Shown here in pieces: positions 21,904 through 32,516 of a stretch of 64,000 bases of DNA (its first letter is position 1; each line of letters opens with the position of its first letter). Made by a program: the position numbers and the translations under genes. This DNA comes from Linanthus parryae (Eukaryota; Streptophyta; Magnoliopsida; Ericales; Polemoniaceae): NCBI GenBank assembly GCA_023055425.1, contig JALGPY010000005.1, positions 2,257,501 to 2,321,500 of the forward strand. The letters run 5' to 3'. The notes under the pieces were generated by a model that saw nothing but the letters and a program-made list of their open reading frames with translations, did not search any database and was not told the DNA's origin.

Positions 21904-22554
21904 GAGATCTTTAGCAAAGGTAAAGTAGGTAATTAATTTTCCAATAAAAACATGCGTTTGAAACTTCTCATTTTTTTCTTTCATACTTCCTACTCCAATG
22001 AACTAAAACGTATCCTTCTATTGTTATCCACAATAACTTTTTGTGACCTTGCAACTATTTTAGTAACAATGTGATAGATTCAACTTATTTTTTATTGACA
22101 GTGAATATATTATATAAGAAAGCAACAAAGTAAACAACAGCCTACACGATACAAGAGGCGGCATACATGGACAAACATTACGTGGAAAAGGAAGTCCAAA
22201 ATGCCTTGGTTCAAATTGTCCCAAAAAAATTGGGTAGTGATGGTTCAACTGTTGGATTTTTACAAACCATTGTGTAATGGAGGCAGCAGAGGTAATCACG
22301 ATTTGTCTTGCGGTCCTCATTGATGGCGATAGTGTGGTCGAATAAAGCCACATTACGATATCATTAATACCAAGATAAAATTGATAACAACGTAATCAGA
22401 GTTCTATTCTATATTGATTTTCGATCAATTTGCATAATTTCCGAGACGTAAGAAATTGTCGTGTTACGAAAAAAAATTGTTAAGTTGAGATATGTGTGTT
22501 ATTGTAGAGTCCGAGTATTTTTCGTATTGAATTGAGCTGTTTATACGTTGGATA
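21904..22554. other. Non-coding stretch
   Basis: No supported gene. A 97-codon open frame on the minus strand (22353-22060) has no recognisable domain. Confidence 0.4.
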
Positions 22555-22690
22555 TGATCTCAATATGTTTAGTGTTGTGTTTCCCAGGGACCTGAGGCTC
22601 GGATAGTTGATTTGGAGAGGCAAAAACGAGCTTTGAAAGCAAAGGAAAGATTGTAAAAGAATGAGAAAGAAGAGAGGCAAGGAGGATTAA
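22555..22690 (+). repeat. Dispersed repeat patch, copy 2
   Basis: This is the counterpart of the patch at 4590-4740. Here it looks like an intron end (GTGTTTCCCAG) joined to an exon reading GPEARIVDLERQKRALKAKE, a charged helix-like segment ending at a TAA. It stands some 50-60 bp upstream of LINE 2. The source gene is unknown to me. Confidence 0.45.
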
Positions 22691-22743
22691 TCGTTTGATT
22701 TTCCTCAACTCCTTGAATTGCAACAAAATCTCTTGTTATAAAT

Positions 22744-24778
22744 GATAGCATTTTTTCCGCTAAATCCTCTACTATAAATGCTATTACTCTCAATTCCATT
22801 TTCTACAAATATTGTGCAGCTTCGGGTCAACTAATAAACAAAAATAAATCTTCTATCGTTTTCGGCCCCCGTGTTTCTACCCATATTAAGTACAATATTG
22901 CCCATATTATAAACATTCCCATGCACAACAATCACGATAAGTATTTGGGCCTCATAACCCTTATTGGTAGAAACAAAACCGTAACTTTCCAAGGCATAAA
23001 GAACAAACTTTTGAACAAAATCTCTGGTTATAAAGAAAAACTTCTTTCACCCGTCGGTAAAGAAGTTCTTAACAAATCCGTGACCCAATCTATTCCTACC
23101 TATCTTATGTCTATTTACAAACTCCCCATCTCTTTTTAAAGAAATCCAGAATCTTTTCGCTAAATTTTGGTGGACTAATAATCTTGATAGACGTTCAATT
23201 CATTGGAAAAATTGTGGTAGTATATATGCAGTTCTAAATCAATGGGAGGTTTGGTTTTTAGACGTATGTGTGCTTTCAATCTTGGCCTTTTAGGCAAACA
23301 AGTTTGGCGTATTTTGAAATATCAGGATTCTTTGCTCTCAAAAGTCCTTAAAGGGAAGTATTTTTATCATTCTGATATCATTTCTACAGAAACAAACTCT
23401 GGTTCTTCATACATCTGGAAAGGTCTTATTGAAGCTCGCAACATTGTTTTCAAAGGTGTCAGACAAGGTATAGGTAATGGTCGGAACACTCTTATCTACC
23501 ATCACAGATGGATTCCCATAGGTTTGGGTCGCAAACCATATAGCTACCCTTCCCTTCCTTTGAATTCCTTTGTTTCTGATCTTATTAGGAGTGACCACAC
23601 TTGGGATTATAGCAAAATTATATCAAATTTTGCAGCAGATGAAGCAAATGCTATTTTAAATGTCCCTTTATGTAATCCCCTACAAAGTGACAACTTTGTC
23701 TGGTCTCCTTCTCTAGATGGTGAGTACACGGTTAAATCAGCTTATTGTGGGGCTTCTTCATTCTTGTTCCCAAAAAATAATCTTAATTTTCCTAGTTCCA
23801 GTACTCATAATTATGATATTTTGTGGAAAATAATCTGGAATCTAAACATTCCAGATAAAATCAAGATTTTTGTGTGGAAAAGTTTCAATCACTGCCTTGC
23901 TGTTAAATCAAACTTGGCTAAGAAAGTGATTCACTTACCTAATTTCTCTACCCTTTGTCAATGTTCGGAAGAAACTGAGAACCATTTATTCTTTGACTGT
24001 CCCTGGTCCAAACGTATTTTTCAGTCCCCTTTGCTAGACTTTACTATCTTGCCTTCCGATCTTCCTTTTAAACATCGATTCAAAAGTATCTTCATTACCT
24101 ATACAAAAGAAAATCTTCAAATCATTAGCCATCTTTTGTGGGGAATTTGGTTAGAGCGAAACAAACGAGTTTTCTCAAATGAACAGAAAGATTTTCATGA
24201 TGTTCTTTCTAATTCACTTGCTGCTAATGAAGAATTTTTGAGAAATACTTATCTTGGTTTTAGATCGGTGCATGCAGGTACAGAAGAGGAGATGAGACCG
24301 ATCAGATGGAATCCACCGGCTCCCGGGAAGCTAAAGATGAATGTGGATGCCTCCATTTCTCTCTATGACCGGCGATCTGGAGGGGGGGGGGACTGTTATC
24401 CGCGACTCGGAGGGGAACTTCGTTCTGGCTATGGCCTTTTCAATCAGATTCAACCTTGATTCATTTTTGGCCGAAGCTTACGCAATCATTTCGGCCATTG
24501 AAGGAGCTATCAATCGAGGATTTTGCTCTCTGAAAATAGAAACATTCAATAGATCGTTGTTTCACCGTCTCAGATCGGAGGCGCCGCTTGGAAGCTCTGA
24601 GAGAGAGACTCTGCTGAAATGCATCTCTCAAAGGCGTAGGTCTTTTTATTTCACTAGGGTTTGTTGGTGTAGGAAGCAGGCTAACTCTTTAGCCCATAAT
24701 CTGGCCAAAATGGGCCTGGGTCTTGATGTAATGAAGTGTTGGGCTACTAAATGCCCCGAAAGCTTGTACTCTATTTGA
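22744..24778 (+). pseudogene. LINE ORF2 C-terminal half: RT end, zf-RVT, RNase H
   Basis: Two main frames cover it. The first (23242-24459) includes WKIIWNLNIPDKIKIFVWK and the CxC...H...C zinc-binding region CQCSEETENHLFFDC. The second (24341-24778) has the RNase H features GGGTVIRDSEGNF, AEAYAI and ANSLAHNLA. They overlap at a run of ten G (24382-24391), so a single-base length change in that run causes the shift. A third break lies near 23140-23240. The protein would have copied LINE RNA at the target site; this copy cannot. Confidence 0.85.
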
Positions 24779-24828
24779 GCTGATGATAAAGCCCGTATCT
24801 AAATAAAAGCAAGCTTTTTCTCAAAAAA
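22744..24828 (+). mobile_element. L1-type LINE retrotransposon 2, 5'-truncated
   Basis: Starts inside the reverse transcriptase at the former active-site box (here NDS instead of ADDS), so it is 5'-truncated as most LINE copies are. It runs through ASGQLINKNKSS, the RT connection domain, a zf-RVT domain (about 23820-24010) and an RNase H domain (about 24340-24750). After the stop comes a 3' UTR with AATAAA and a short A run at 24822-24828. Confidence 0.85.
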
Positions 24829-25057
24829 TGACGCAAATCGATTTTAATGTTCCAACTTGTCCTAAAAAACTATTTTTTAGTAACAGATCCCAACTCCAGA
24901 CTAACGATGTCACAATATGGGGTGTAAGTTTTCGGAAGTTTGGCACATTAGAGGGGTGGAAGCGTCTTTTTCCAAACTAGAGGGGGTGAAAGTGTCCAAC
25001 AGTGAAACAAGAGAGGTGAAAAGTGTCTTTTACCCCAAAAGAGGCAATGATTTCGTG

Positions 25058-25486
25058 TAGAGCTGGCAATATTCGACACGACACGAAAACACGACTCGAA
25101 AATGACACGAAGTTAGCGGGTTTGGGTCGACACGAACTCGCAACGGGACACTAACGAGTCGACCCGAAATCGACACGAAAATAAATAGGTCGGGTTATGG
25201 TCAACCTGGACAACTCGAAAACGACCCGTTTCAACCCGCCTAACTTAACTTTAACAATCTTTTTCACCGTCGGCATTACTTTAAGAAGCCACATAGGCAA
25301 AATCTGAACAATATATGAGTCGAAACGATGACCCGACACGAACGCGACACGGACCCATAACCCGGCGGGTCAAAATGGGTTTACCCGAAAGTGACACGGG
25401 AATAAATTGGTAAAGTTCGTGTCAACCCGTTTATGACCCGACACGACATGCAACACGACGGGTTGATCCGAATTGTCAGACCTAAA
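25058..25486. mobile_element. hAT-like non-autonomous element rich in CGACACGA
   Basis: The ends are inverted: TAGAGCTGGCAATATTCG at the left, and at the right the reverse complement TAGGTCTGACAATTCGG. Between them lie repeats of ACCCG/CGACACGA words. The flanks ATTTCGTG and TTTTTGTG agree at 6 of 8 positions, weak support for an 8-bp target duplication. It stands about 90 bp upstream of the SR gene's 5' UTR. Confidence 0.6.
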
Positions 25487-25574
25487 TTTTTGTGACCTTG
25501 GACTAATTCGCATACAAAACAGGACACTAGGGGTGTCAAGTGCAATTCACCCCACTAAAATTTTCATAGATAAC

Positions 25575-25811
25575 ATCGCAGCCTACATCCCTGCCGCAGA
25601 CTTTAACCCATCAACCCCGCAAAACCCTAAAATCTCAAATTCGCCATCTACGCTCTCGGCGAGATCTCGAAAGGTACGACCTTTCTCTGTGTATCGTCAT
25701 CCGTTGAACTCTATTCTCTGTATATACTCGAGTTCTGTTGATTGAATTGTTTATTTTCGAACTAGTTCAGATGCGTTCATTTGAAATCTATGATTTTGTG
25801 TTGCAGGAACG
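25575..25811 (+). promoter_or_regulatory. 5' UTR exon and UTR intron of the SR gene
   Basis: A non-coding exon ends at 25673 (CGAAAG/GTACGACC). An intron runs to 25806 (GTGTTGCAG), and the ATG lies 5 nt into the next exon. The same layout in the duplicated copy at 12332-12605 supports the exon limits. 5' UTR introns in plant housekeeping genes commonly raise expression. Confidence 0.7.
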
Positions 25812-28800
25812 ATGAGTAGCCGCTCGAGTAGAACGCTGTATGTCGGCAATCTTCCCGGCGATGTTCGTGAGCGTGAGGTTGAAGATCTGTTTTACAAAGT
25901 AAGAAATCGATTTGCTTTTAGTTGAAATTTCAAATTGAACTATTGTTTAGAGAATTGGATGCTTTATGTATGGTTGGTAAAATAACTAGCCTAAATACTG
26001 AGCTTTGTATGTTGGAATTGGTGATTCTTTGCAGTATGGACCGATAGCGCAAATTGATCTGAAAGTTCCACCAAGACCTCCTGGTTATGCATTTGTTGAG
26101 GTGGGTTTTAAGTTTTAACCTGTTTGAATTCTTTTGTTTGTTGGTTTCCATGTAGTGTGTATTGCTAAATTATGATTACTATTGTTTCATATAGTTTGAA
26201 GAAGCTCGTGATGCTGAAGATGCTATTCGTGGTCGGGATGGGTATGAATTTGATGGGCACCGCTTGCGGGTTAGTGTTAGATATAAAATCCTTTTTCATT
26301 TTCGTTTCAAAACGAGTATTCTGCCTTGCAGCAGTTCGCCACACTTTGTTTCTTTTGTTTGATAGATCTAATTTTTTTTGAAGGTTGAACTTGCACATGG
26401 AGGGCGTGGAAATGTATCTACTACTGATCGTCGCAATGGCTATAACAGTTGCCGTGGAGGAGGCGGGGGAGGCCGTGGTGGGGGAGCGCCCAGGCGATCT
26501 GAGTTTCGAGGTTATTTATTGACTTTATATGGTGCAGTATGTTTTTGACTTGGTTTTCTAACAGCAAACATGTGAATTCACTCTTTGATTGTTTTACTTT
26601 CAGTGTTGGTAACTGGGTTGCCTAGCTCTGCTTCTTGGCAAGATCTTAAGGTGAGTTGGAGTTAAGGCAAGCTGTGTACATACCTATAGTTTACACGTTC
26701 TTGTGGTAGTTTATTGTGTTTGCTTTTTGTTTAACGTTATGGATACACACTTTGTAGGATCACATGCGTCGTGCAGGGGACGTCTGTTTCTCTGAAGTTT
26801 TCCGTGATGGAAAAGGTATGAATCATGCTTAAATCTAAAGTTATCGTACAAATTTACCATATACAGTAAAACCTCGATAATTGAATGTTCGATAAACTAA
26901 TAACCTCGCCAAATGAATATTTTTCTCTGGTCCTGATGTGGGTAAAGGGGCTAAATGAATGTTCAAAAACGAATAAACCTTGCCAAATGAATAATTTTTT
27001 TTTCCGATCCCAAGAATATTCATTTATTGAGGTACTACTGTAACTCGTATTTTCTGAAAAGGCATGCATCATAGCCATGTGATTTACCTACTTTGGAGGC
27101 ATTCTTTGAGCTGAAGGGCAGTACACATACAGACTTGTATTTGTATTCTACATCCCTGATGGTTCAACTGCTATGTGGGATAGACTCTTTATGATTGTTG
27201 CTTTTCAGTGTCGATCTTTAAGCTAGTGATATTGGCCTTCCAATTTGACCCAGCTAAGCTAGCTGGGTCAAATGTGTCAGTATTCTAGGATTCTCTTGCG
27301 TGTGTCTGTGTGTCGGCTGAGTTGATTCTGGCGTGGTGGTTGGTTGTTGGGTGTTCAGGAAGTCATTAATATCTGGTCCTCAACAACAAAAAAAAATTCT
27401 TGTCCTCCCACACCCGACAGAAAAGGGATGAAACAAAGACCCATAAAGAGCAGTATTTATTCACAGTATCTGTATTTGTTACTTTCTTAACCCGTGCTGG
27501 AGGGTGCCCCAGACTCTAGTAGACTTTTATCCTTAAATGGTTTTGAAGTTTTTGATTGCACAGCGTCCGAGATCTTAAGTAGTAAGTAAGCCTGGGATTT
27601 GGCTTTAACAGGTCACCTAAGCTCCGCCCATGTTCTATATTTTGTTCAACTGCGTGTTAAAGTGGACACTGTCCTTCGTTGCTGTACTGCTCTAGTGCAC
27701 TGACAAAACACTCCTCTACCCTTGTGGGCACCAAATTTAATTGGATTTTGTGTGATCTATGTACAGGAGTCCTTTTGTAAGTTATTTGTTTTCCTAACCA
27801 ATTCTGTATTTGTTATTAGTGTTTGTGTCATATCAAGGCTTTAATTTTCTGGGTTGTAGATCTTGTGTTACTTTTTTCTTATCTGACTGTCTACACTTTT
27901 GCTGTGTATCATTGCTGTTTTACAGATACAACAGGAATGGTCGATTATACTAATTATGACGACATGAAGTATGCGGTAAGTATTGTTTGGCGTTGGTTTT
28001 CTTCAGACTTGGTACTGTCAAATGATGACCTGCAGTTTATTATCTTTTTGTCTACAGATTAGGAAACTTGACGACTCTGAGTTTCGGAATGCTTTTACTC
28101 GTTCAATAGTTCGTGTATGTTCTCCATTTACTCTTTCCGCATTTTGGGGCCAGCATATCAGTATTGTACCACCAACTTAAAGTTGGCATTCAAAAATTGT
28201 ACAGGTCAAGGAATATAAATCAAGCAGAAGCCTCTCCAGGAGCCGCAGTCGCAGCCGTTCTCGCTCAAGAGGCAGGAGCTACAGTCGCAGCCGAAGTGTG
28301 AGCAGGAGCCGGAGCCGGAGCAGGAGGTTGGATATTGCTTTCTCATGAGATCTCTACTTTAATTTGCTATGTCTAGTAATTGATTTTTCTATTTTTGTGG
28401 ATCTCTCTCAGTAAATCTCCGAGAGCTAAGTCATCACGTCGGTCACCTGCTAGATCCCGTTCAAGGTCTGCTTCTCCTCGTCCTGCAGCAAAGCCCCGAT
28501 CTAAGTCAAGGTATAGCTTCATACAGGATCTTAACTTTACGTGTTAATATGCCTTTCTTCGTGATGCCGTCTAATAGTTATACTTCTGTTCCTCCATCCT
28601 TTAAATATTGTGTATTGGTGAGTTTTAACATTTTTGAACTCATGATATTGCCTACAAAGCCCAAAGTTGAAGTTTATTCCAGAATTTCCTTGCTTTTTCA
28701 TGACACTGATAATTGCAAATGTATAGATAGTGTTGGAAAAGTTATTATCCCTCGAAGCCTTTTAATAGTGTCAGATATAGGGAATGTTATGATATGTTCA

Positions 28801-31038
28801 TTTTGGCCCTCGTTTTCTTGATTTGAATTGGTTCATTTATTCCACATTATTGTCAATTATGCGAGGGATGTGATTGTGAACTTGAGCTAAGTGGTGATTG
28901 GATGCACCTGCTTGTACCGAAATGCTATTGCATCATGTTGCATGCCAATCATGCTGGTATCTTATGGACACACCTTTTGAGGACAGCCTTTTTTTACTGA
29001 TGTGCTGCAAGTGATGGTTCCTTCTCGCTTATTGAGTCTCTTCTGGACTCACTGGAGATTCCTTAACTCTGGTGGCGACTTGGGTTTTTGCTGCATTCAT
29101 TTTTCTTAATGAGTTATCTTTCAAATATGTATGTACTGACCAAAATGCGCTCAGATAGTTTTTTGCATAAGAGTAACAAATTTGCATACCCGCCAAGGAG
29201 ACAGTGCACCCTCTATGATTATCATGCCTTAAAATAATCTATAAAAAGCATATACAGATGGAATCTTCTGTTATATTCACCAGTTCAGTTCACTTGCTCA
29301 TCTAGTTCCAGAAAGGGGGAGTATATCTCTTCTGGTCTCTTCACTATCACTGGTTTATTTTTATAGCAGACTTTGATTGATAAAAAATGCATATAAACAT
29401 GTCATATGAGTCCTTTCTGTAATTTGTGTTATGAACTGCCTTGTTTCTGTTTCTAGATACGGATATATGCGGCGATTTGGGGATTGCATTTTAGGACTTT
29501 GGTTGGATATGGTACAATTGCGTGCATCTCTTTTGGTCTTCTAGATGGGCAGCTATAGGAACCTATCTGGTTGCTGTTCTGGATACATTAAGCATCTATT
29601 GGTGCTTGATTGTGGTAACTGGGAACATCTGGATTGCGATGGTAAAGCTGGGCAATGATACGAGTTCTTTTGGAATTTGGAATTACCTCTGATTTGCGGT
29701 TGAAAACATATTTTCTATTATTGCTTGCTGAACATCGCAAAGCTAATAGAGAAGACTATTTGGATTCTTTATTGGCACTTGGGCATCCCGTGTTCTGGTG
29801 TCGGAACAAGTACTGTGTTGCAAATACTTCATTAAGGTTTGTGATGTGATGGTACTAGGCTTTTTTTATGTTGGAAGGTTTGTTAGTTTTGTTCCATTTG
29901 GCTCTCAAAACTCTGTTGCGGGTTTTTCCTTGCTCTAAAGTTTTATTGATTGTTGGTTTCTTTTTCCTCGTTTTTGGTTGTGGCAACTGGCAATCATGAG
30001 GTGAAAGAGGCATCGAGGCTTTTGGATCACAGTTGTTAAAAGGAAATTGAATTGGCTTTCTTGTGGATTTTTGCAGATCTCCCTCAAGATCAAAATCTCC
30101 CGTTGCTTCTGTAAGTTAAATCTTACCTCCCAGTTGTTTCTATCCAATATTTCTTTATTTGGAAGTAGGGGTGCAACTTGGGCGGGTTGAACCCGAACAA
30201 CCCGAGCCCAGCCCGAATTTAAATAGGGCCCGGACACATAGTTTTGGTAATTTGGACGGGGTTGGACAGGAATTCTCAGCCCGAATTGCAATTAGGGTCG
30301 GGCTTGGGCACAAATATCGAACGACGGGCTAAACCGAATTGCCCGGTTTGCATGACCACTACGTATAAATATTATATTTTGAAAGAACTATGTAGCATAT
30401 CTAACATGAATATGCTACTTTTCTTTCAAGTATTAGCAATGTTTTTAATCATTGTTTTGTTCTTCAACTAGTTGATTTTGTTTTTTCGCCTAAAATTAAT
30501 TATTCTCTTGTGTTTTTAAGAAGATATTAAGTTTAATGTACTAGCCCGAATTCAACCCGAACCCGAATTGATTTATACGAATTTGGGCTCGGACGGGTTG
30601 ACAATGCTCTTAACTCGGGTCGGGTTGGGCTTGGGCAGCCACGACAGAACTCAGGCTCGGGCTTGGACAGGGGTGCCAACCCGTCCAGCCCGCCCGAGTT
30701 GCAGTCCTATCTGGAAGCTGCTGGCAAACATTTTCTGTACTTTTCATCTTTTCCCCTTTTAATTGACTTGGAAGTGTTGAAATCTCAGAGCATATTTAAA
30801 CCCTGCCTTTTCGTGCTTCTGGTTACGACTTATTGTTTTTTTCCCCCCTTTTCATTTGTTTCCTATGATGATCTTTAGCCTCAGAAGCCGAGGAGTAAAA
30901 GCCCAAAGAAGCAAGACAAGCCTAGGAGCCGGAGCAGGAGCCCGCGCAGGAGTTTATCGAGGTATATACATTTTCTCTTATAGATGAAAATCAAACTTAG
31001 TTGTGGTTTCTGACTGCAATTCTCTTATTGTCAGGTGA
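25812..31038 (+). CDS. SR34: SR splicing factor, SF2/ASF-like (SR34 subfamily)
   Basis: A nuclear pre-mRNA splicing factor of 302 residues, the length of the Arabidopsis SR34 type. Coding exons: 25812-25898, 26035-26100, 26195-26269, 26384-26510, 26604-26650, 26758-26815, 27926-27975, 28058-28114, 28205-28326, 28412-28510, 30077-30110, 30879-30961 and 31035-31038, all with GT-AG borders and phases that fit. RRM1 (residues about 7-82) has LYVGNLP and YAFVEFEE. A Gly-rich linker follows, then RRM2 with the family signature [14 protein letters not shown], and an RS domain from about residue 190 with RS repeats and a Lys/Pro-rich tail. The stop (TGA) is split from the RS exon by the last intron. 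A 5' UTR intron (25674-25806) precedes the start. The long introns 6 (1.1 kb) and 10 (1.57 kb) are places where plant SR genes are often alternatively spliced. SR30 or SR34a/b remain possible names. Confidence 0.92.
26864..27040. mobile_element. Emigrant-like MITE (Tc1/mariner-pogo) in SR intron 6
   Basis: The left end CAGTAAAACCTCGATAA and the right end (reversed CAGTAGTACCTCAATAAA) are inverted copies. TA flanks both (26862-26863, 27041-27042). Ends and TA duplication match the Emigrant group known from Arabidopsis. At 177 bp it has no coding capacity. It lies in a long intron and should be spliced out. Confidence 0.75.
30166..30709. mobile_element. hAT-like element in SR intron 11
   Basis: Inverted ends TAGGGGTGCAACTTGGGC and, reversed, TAGGACTGCAACTCGGGC. 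The flanks TTTGGAAG and TCTGGAAG form an 8-bp target duplication with one mismatch, the hAT hallmark. The body has many CCCGA/TCGGG words around an AT-rich core. It is non-coding and non-autonomous. Confidence 0.8.
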
Positions 31039-31703
31039 TGAGCGATGGTTACTTGATCCTTCTGGTTGGGGGCTCCAGACGAAGGGGACTGTTACTTTGC
31101 CTTGTGATGTACCTCTGTCGGCAATCACTGCAATAGAAGGATCAAATTAAAAACAAAAGTAGGGAGTTTGGATAAAACTGGATCGTGTTTTGTTATCTTG
31201 AGACCATTTTGCTTGAAGTGCTTGTTGAAGTAAAACCTTATGTTAAGAGTCTACTACTAGTGGTTATGAGCTTTGCAGTGTGTTGCATCAGCTCTTCGTC
31301 TTTCTATCTGTCGTATATTTGATGTTTTTCCATACTTTCTATTCAGCAACTGTGTTGTGGTCTATACTTGTGCTTAAAAAATAGAACACTAGGGGTGTGT
31401 TTCTCGACTTGTTCCAGCATCAGAATAGCCTTGTGATCTTGGTATTCATATCAATGGTAGTTGGGTTTGAAAGCTAGAGGTCGAACCCTAGTGCTTGTTC
31501 GATGAACTCTACGTTCCAAGAGGATTAGTCTCTGGTTACCGTTTCGAGTTAACCCGTTGGGTTGTGGGTTGGGTTGAATTCTGTTGGTTCAGAAACGGGC
31601 TGACATTACCCGCTATTTGACCCATTGCGAGTTATCATTGACTTGAATGGCTCAACTTTCTTTCAGAGTCATGTTCTGTTGTCACATTGACGGTTTCATG
31701 TTT
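31039..31703 (+). other. SR gene 3' UTR and downstream spacer
   Basis: Starts with the 3' UTR in the last exon (31035 onward). A polyadenylation site is likely within about 350 bp, but I cannot fix it. No other gene is seen. Confidence 0.5.
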
Positions 31704-32089
31704 GATAGAGCTGACCAAACGGTTAACCGTAATTGTAACTGGCCCGATAAACCATTGAACTGTAGTCACGGTTAAGGTTTGGATACAGATAAGGGCTCAC
31801 AGTGAAGAATAACAAGCCCGCTTATTATTTTGGAACTTGTAACCGGCTCGGCCTGTCGAACCTTAACTTAAATCGGTGGTTTAGCCCGGTTAAGAACATT
31901 TCACACACAGACACACACACACATATATAAACTCTATCATATCATAATATATAAAACTCAATATCATTATAATTTGTGTGCCAGTTAGGCGGTCCTACAT
32001 ATATAACCGGCCCGGACTACTACTGATTCATTCCTGGGCCTGTACGGTTACGATTTTTGTCAAGAGGGTATGGGCCGGTCCAGCGGGTT
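31704..32089. mobile_element. hAT-like element interrupted by the Copia insertion
   Basis: Begins TAGAGCTGACCAAACGG and is full of GGTTAACCG/GGCCCG words like the other hAT-like elements here. The Copia element entered it at AACCG, and its right part resumes at about 37385 (CCGGCCCCGTTAGCTGCTC). That right end is degraded, so the target duplication could not be read. Confidence 0.5.
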
Positions 32090-32094
32090 AACCG

Positions 32095-32503
32095 TGATAA
32101 GATTCAAAGAACACAAAGAGATAATAGAAAACTGAAACGATTTGTATTGATTTGATCCAGCGGACTACTACTGATTCATATGAATCTCAAGAACAGAGAC
32201 GGGAAAATCTAAAGGTTTTCCATAGAAACCCTAGAGCCACAGGAGGCTGTAAATACACGGTGAATCCAACGGTCTCATTTGTGACCGTTGGATTGATACA
32301 CTGATCAGTCATTAGCAGAGATGCCTAGCTAGTTTGAGGAGTTTGCAAAATAGTCCTTACAAATTATATTTCAGCACTTGGACTTTGCAGTAGATGAATG
32401 AGACATCCCTGGGCTGGTTTATCTTTAGCAGAAATGAATTGGGCTTGAGTTCTTTGGGCTGGGATCATCTGGGCTGGACCTTTCAACAGCAGTTCTTCTA
32501 TTA
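32095..32503 (-). repeat. 3' LTR of Copia 1, with a foreign patch
   Basis: 409 bp. Preceded on its strand by a purine-rich tract (TTTGAGGGGAGC). It differs from the 5' LTR mainly at about 32157-32179: CCAGCGGACTACTACTGATT replaces AAGAACAAGG. The new words also occur just outside the element (CCAGCGG at 32080, CGGACTACTACTGATTCAT at 32013). Confidence 0.9.
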
Positions 32504-32516
32504 GCTCCCCTCAAAC

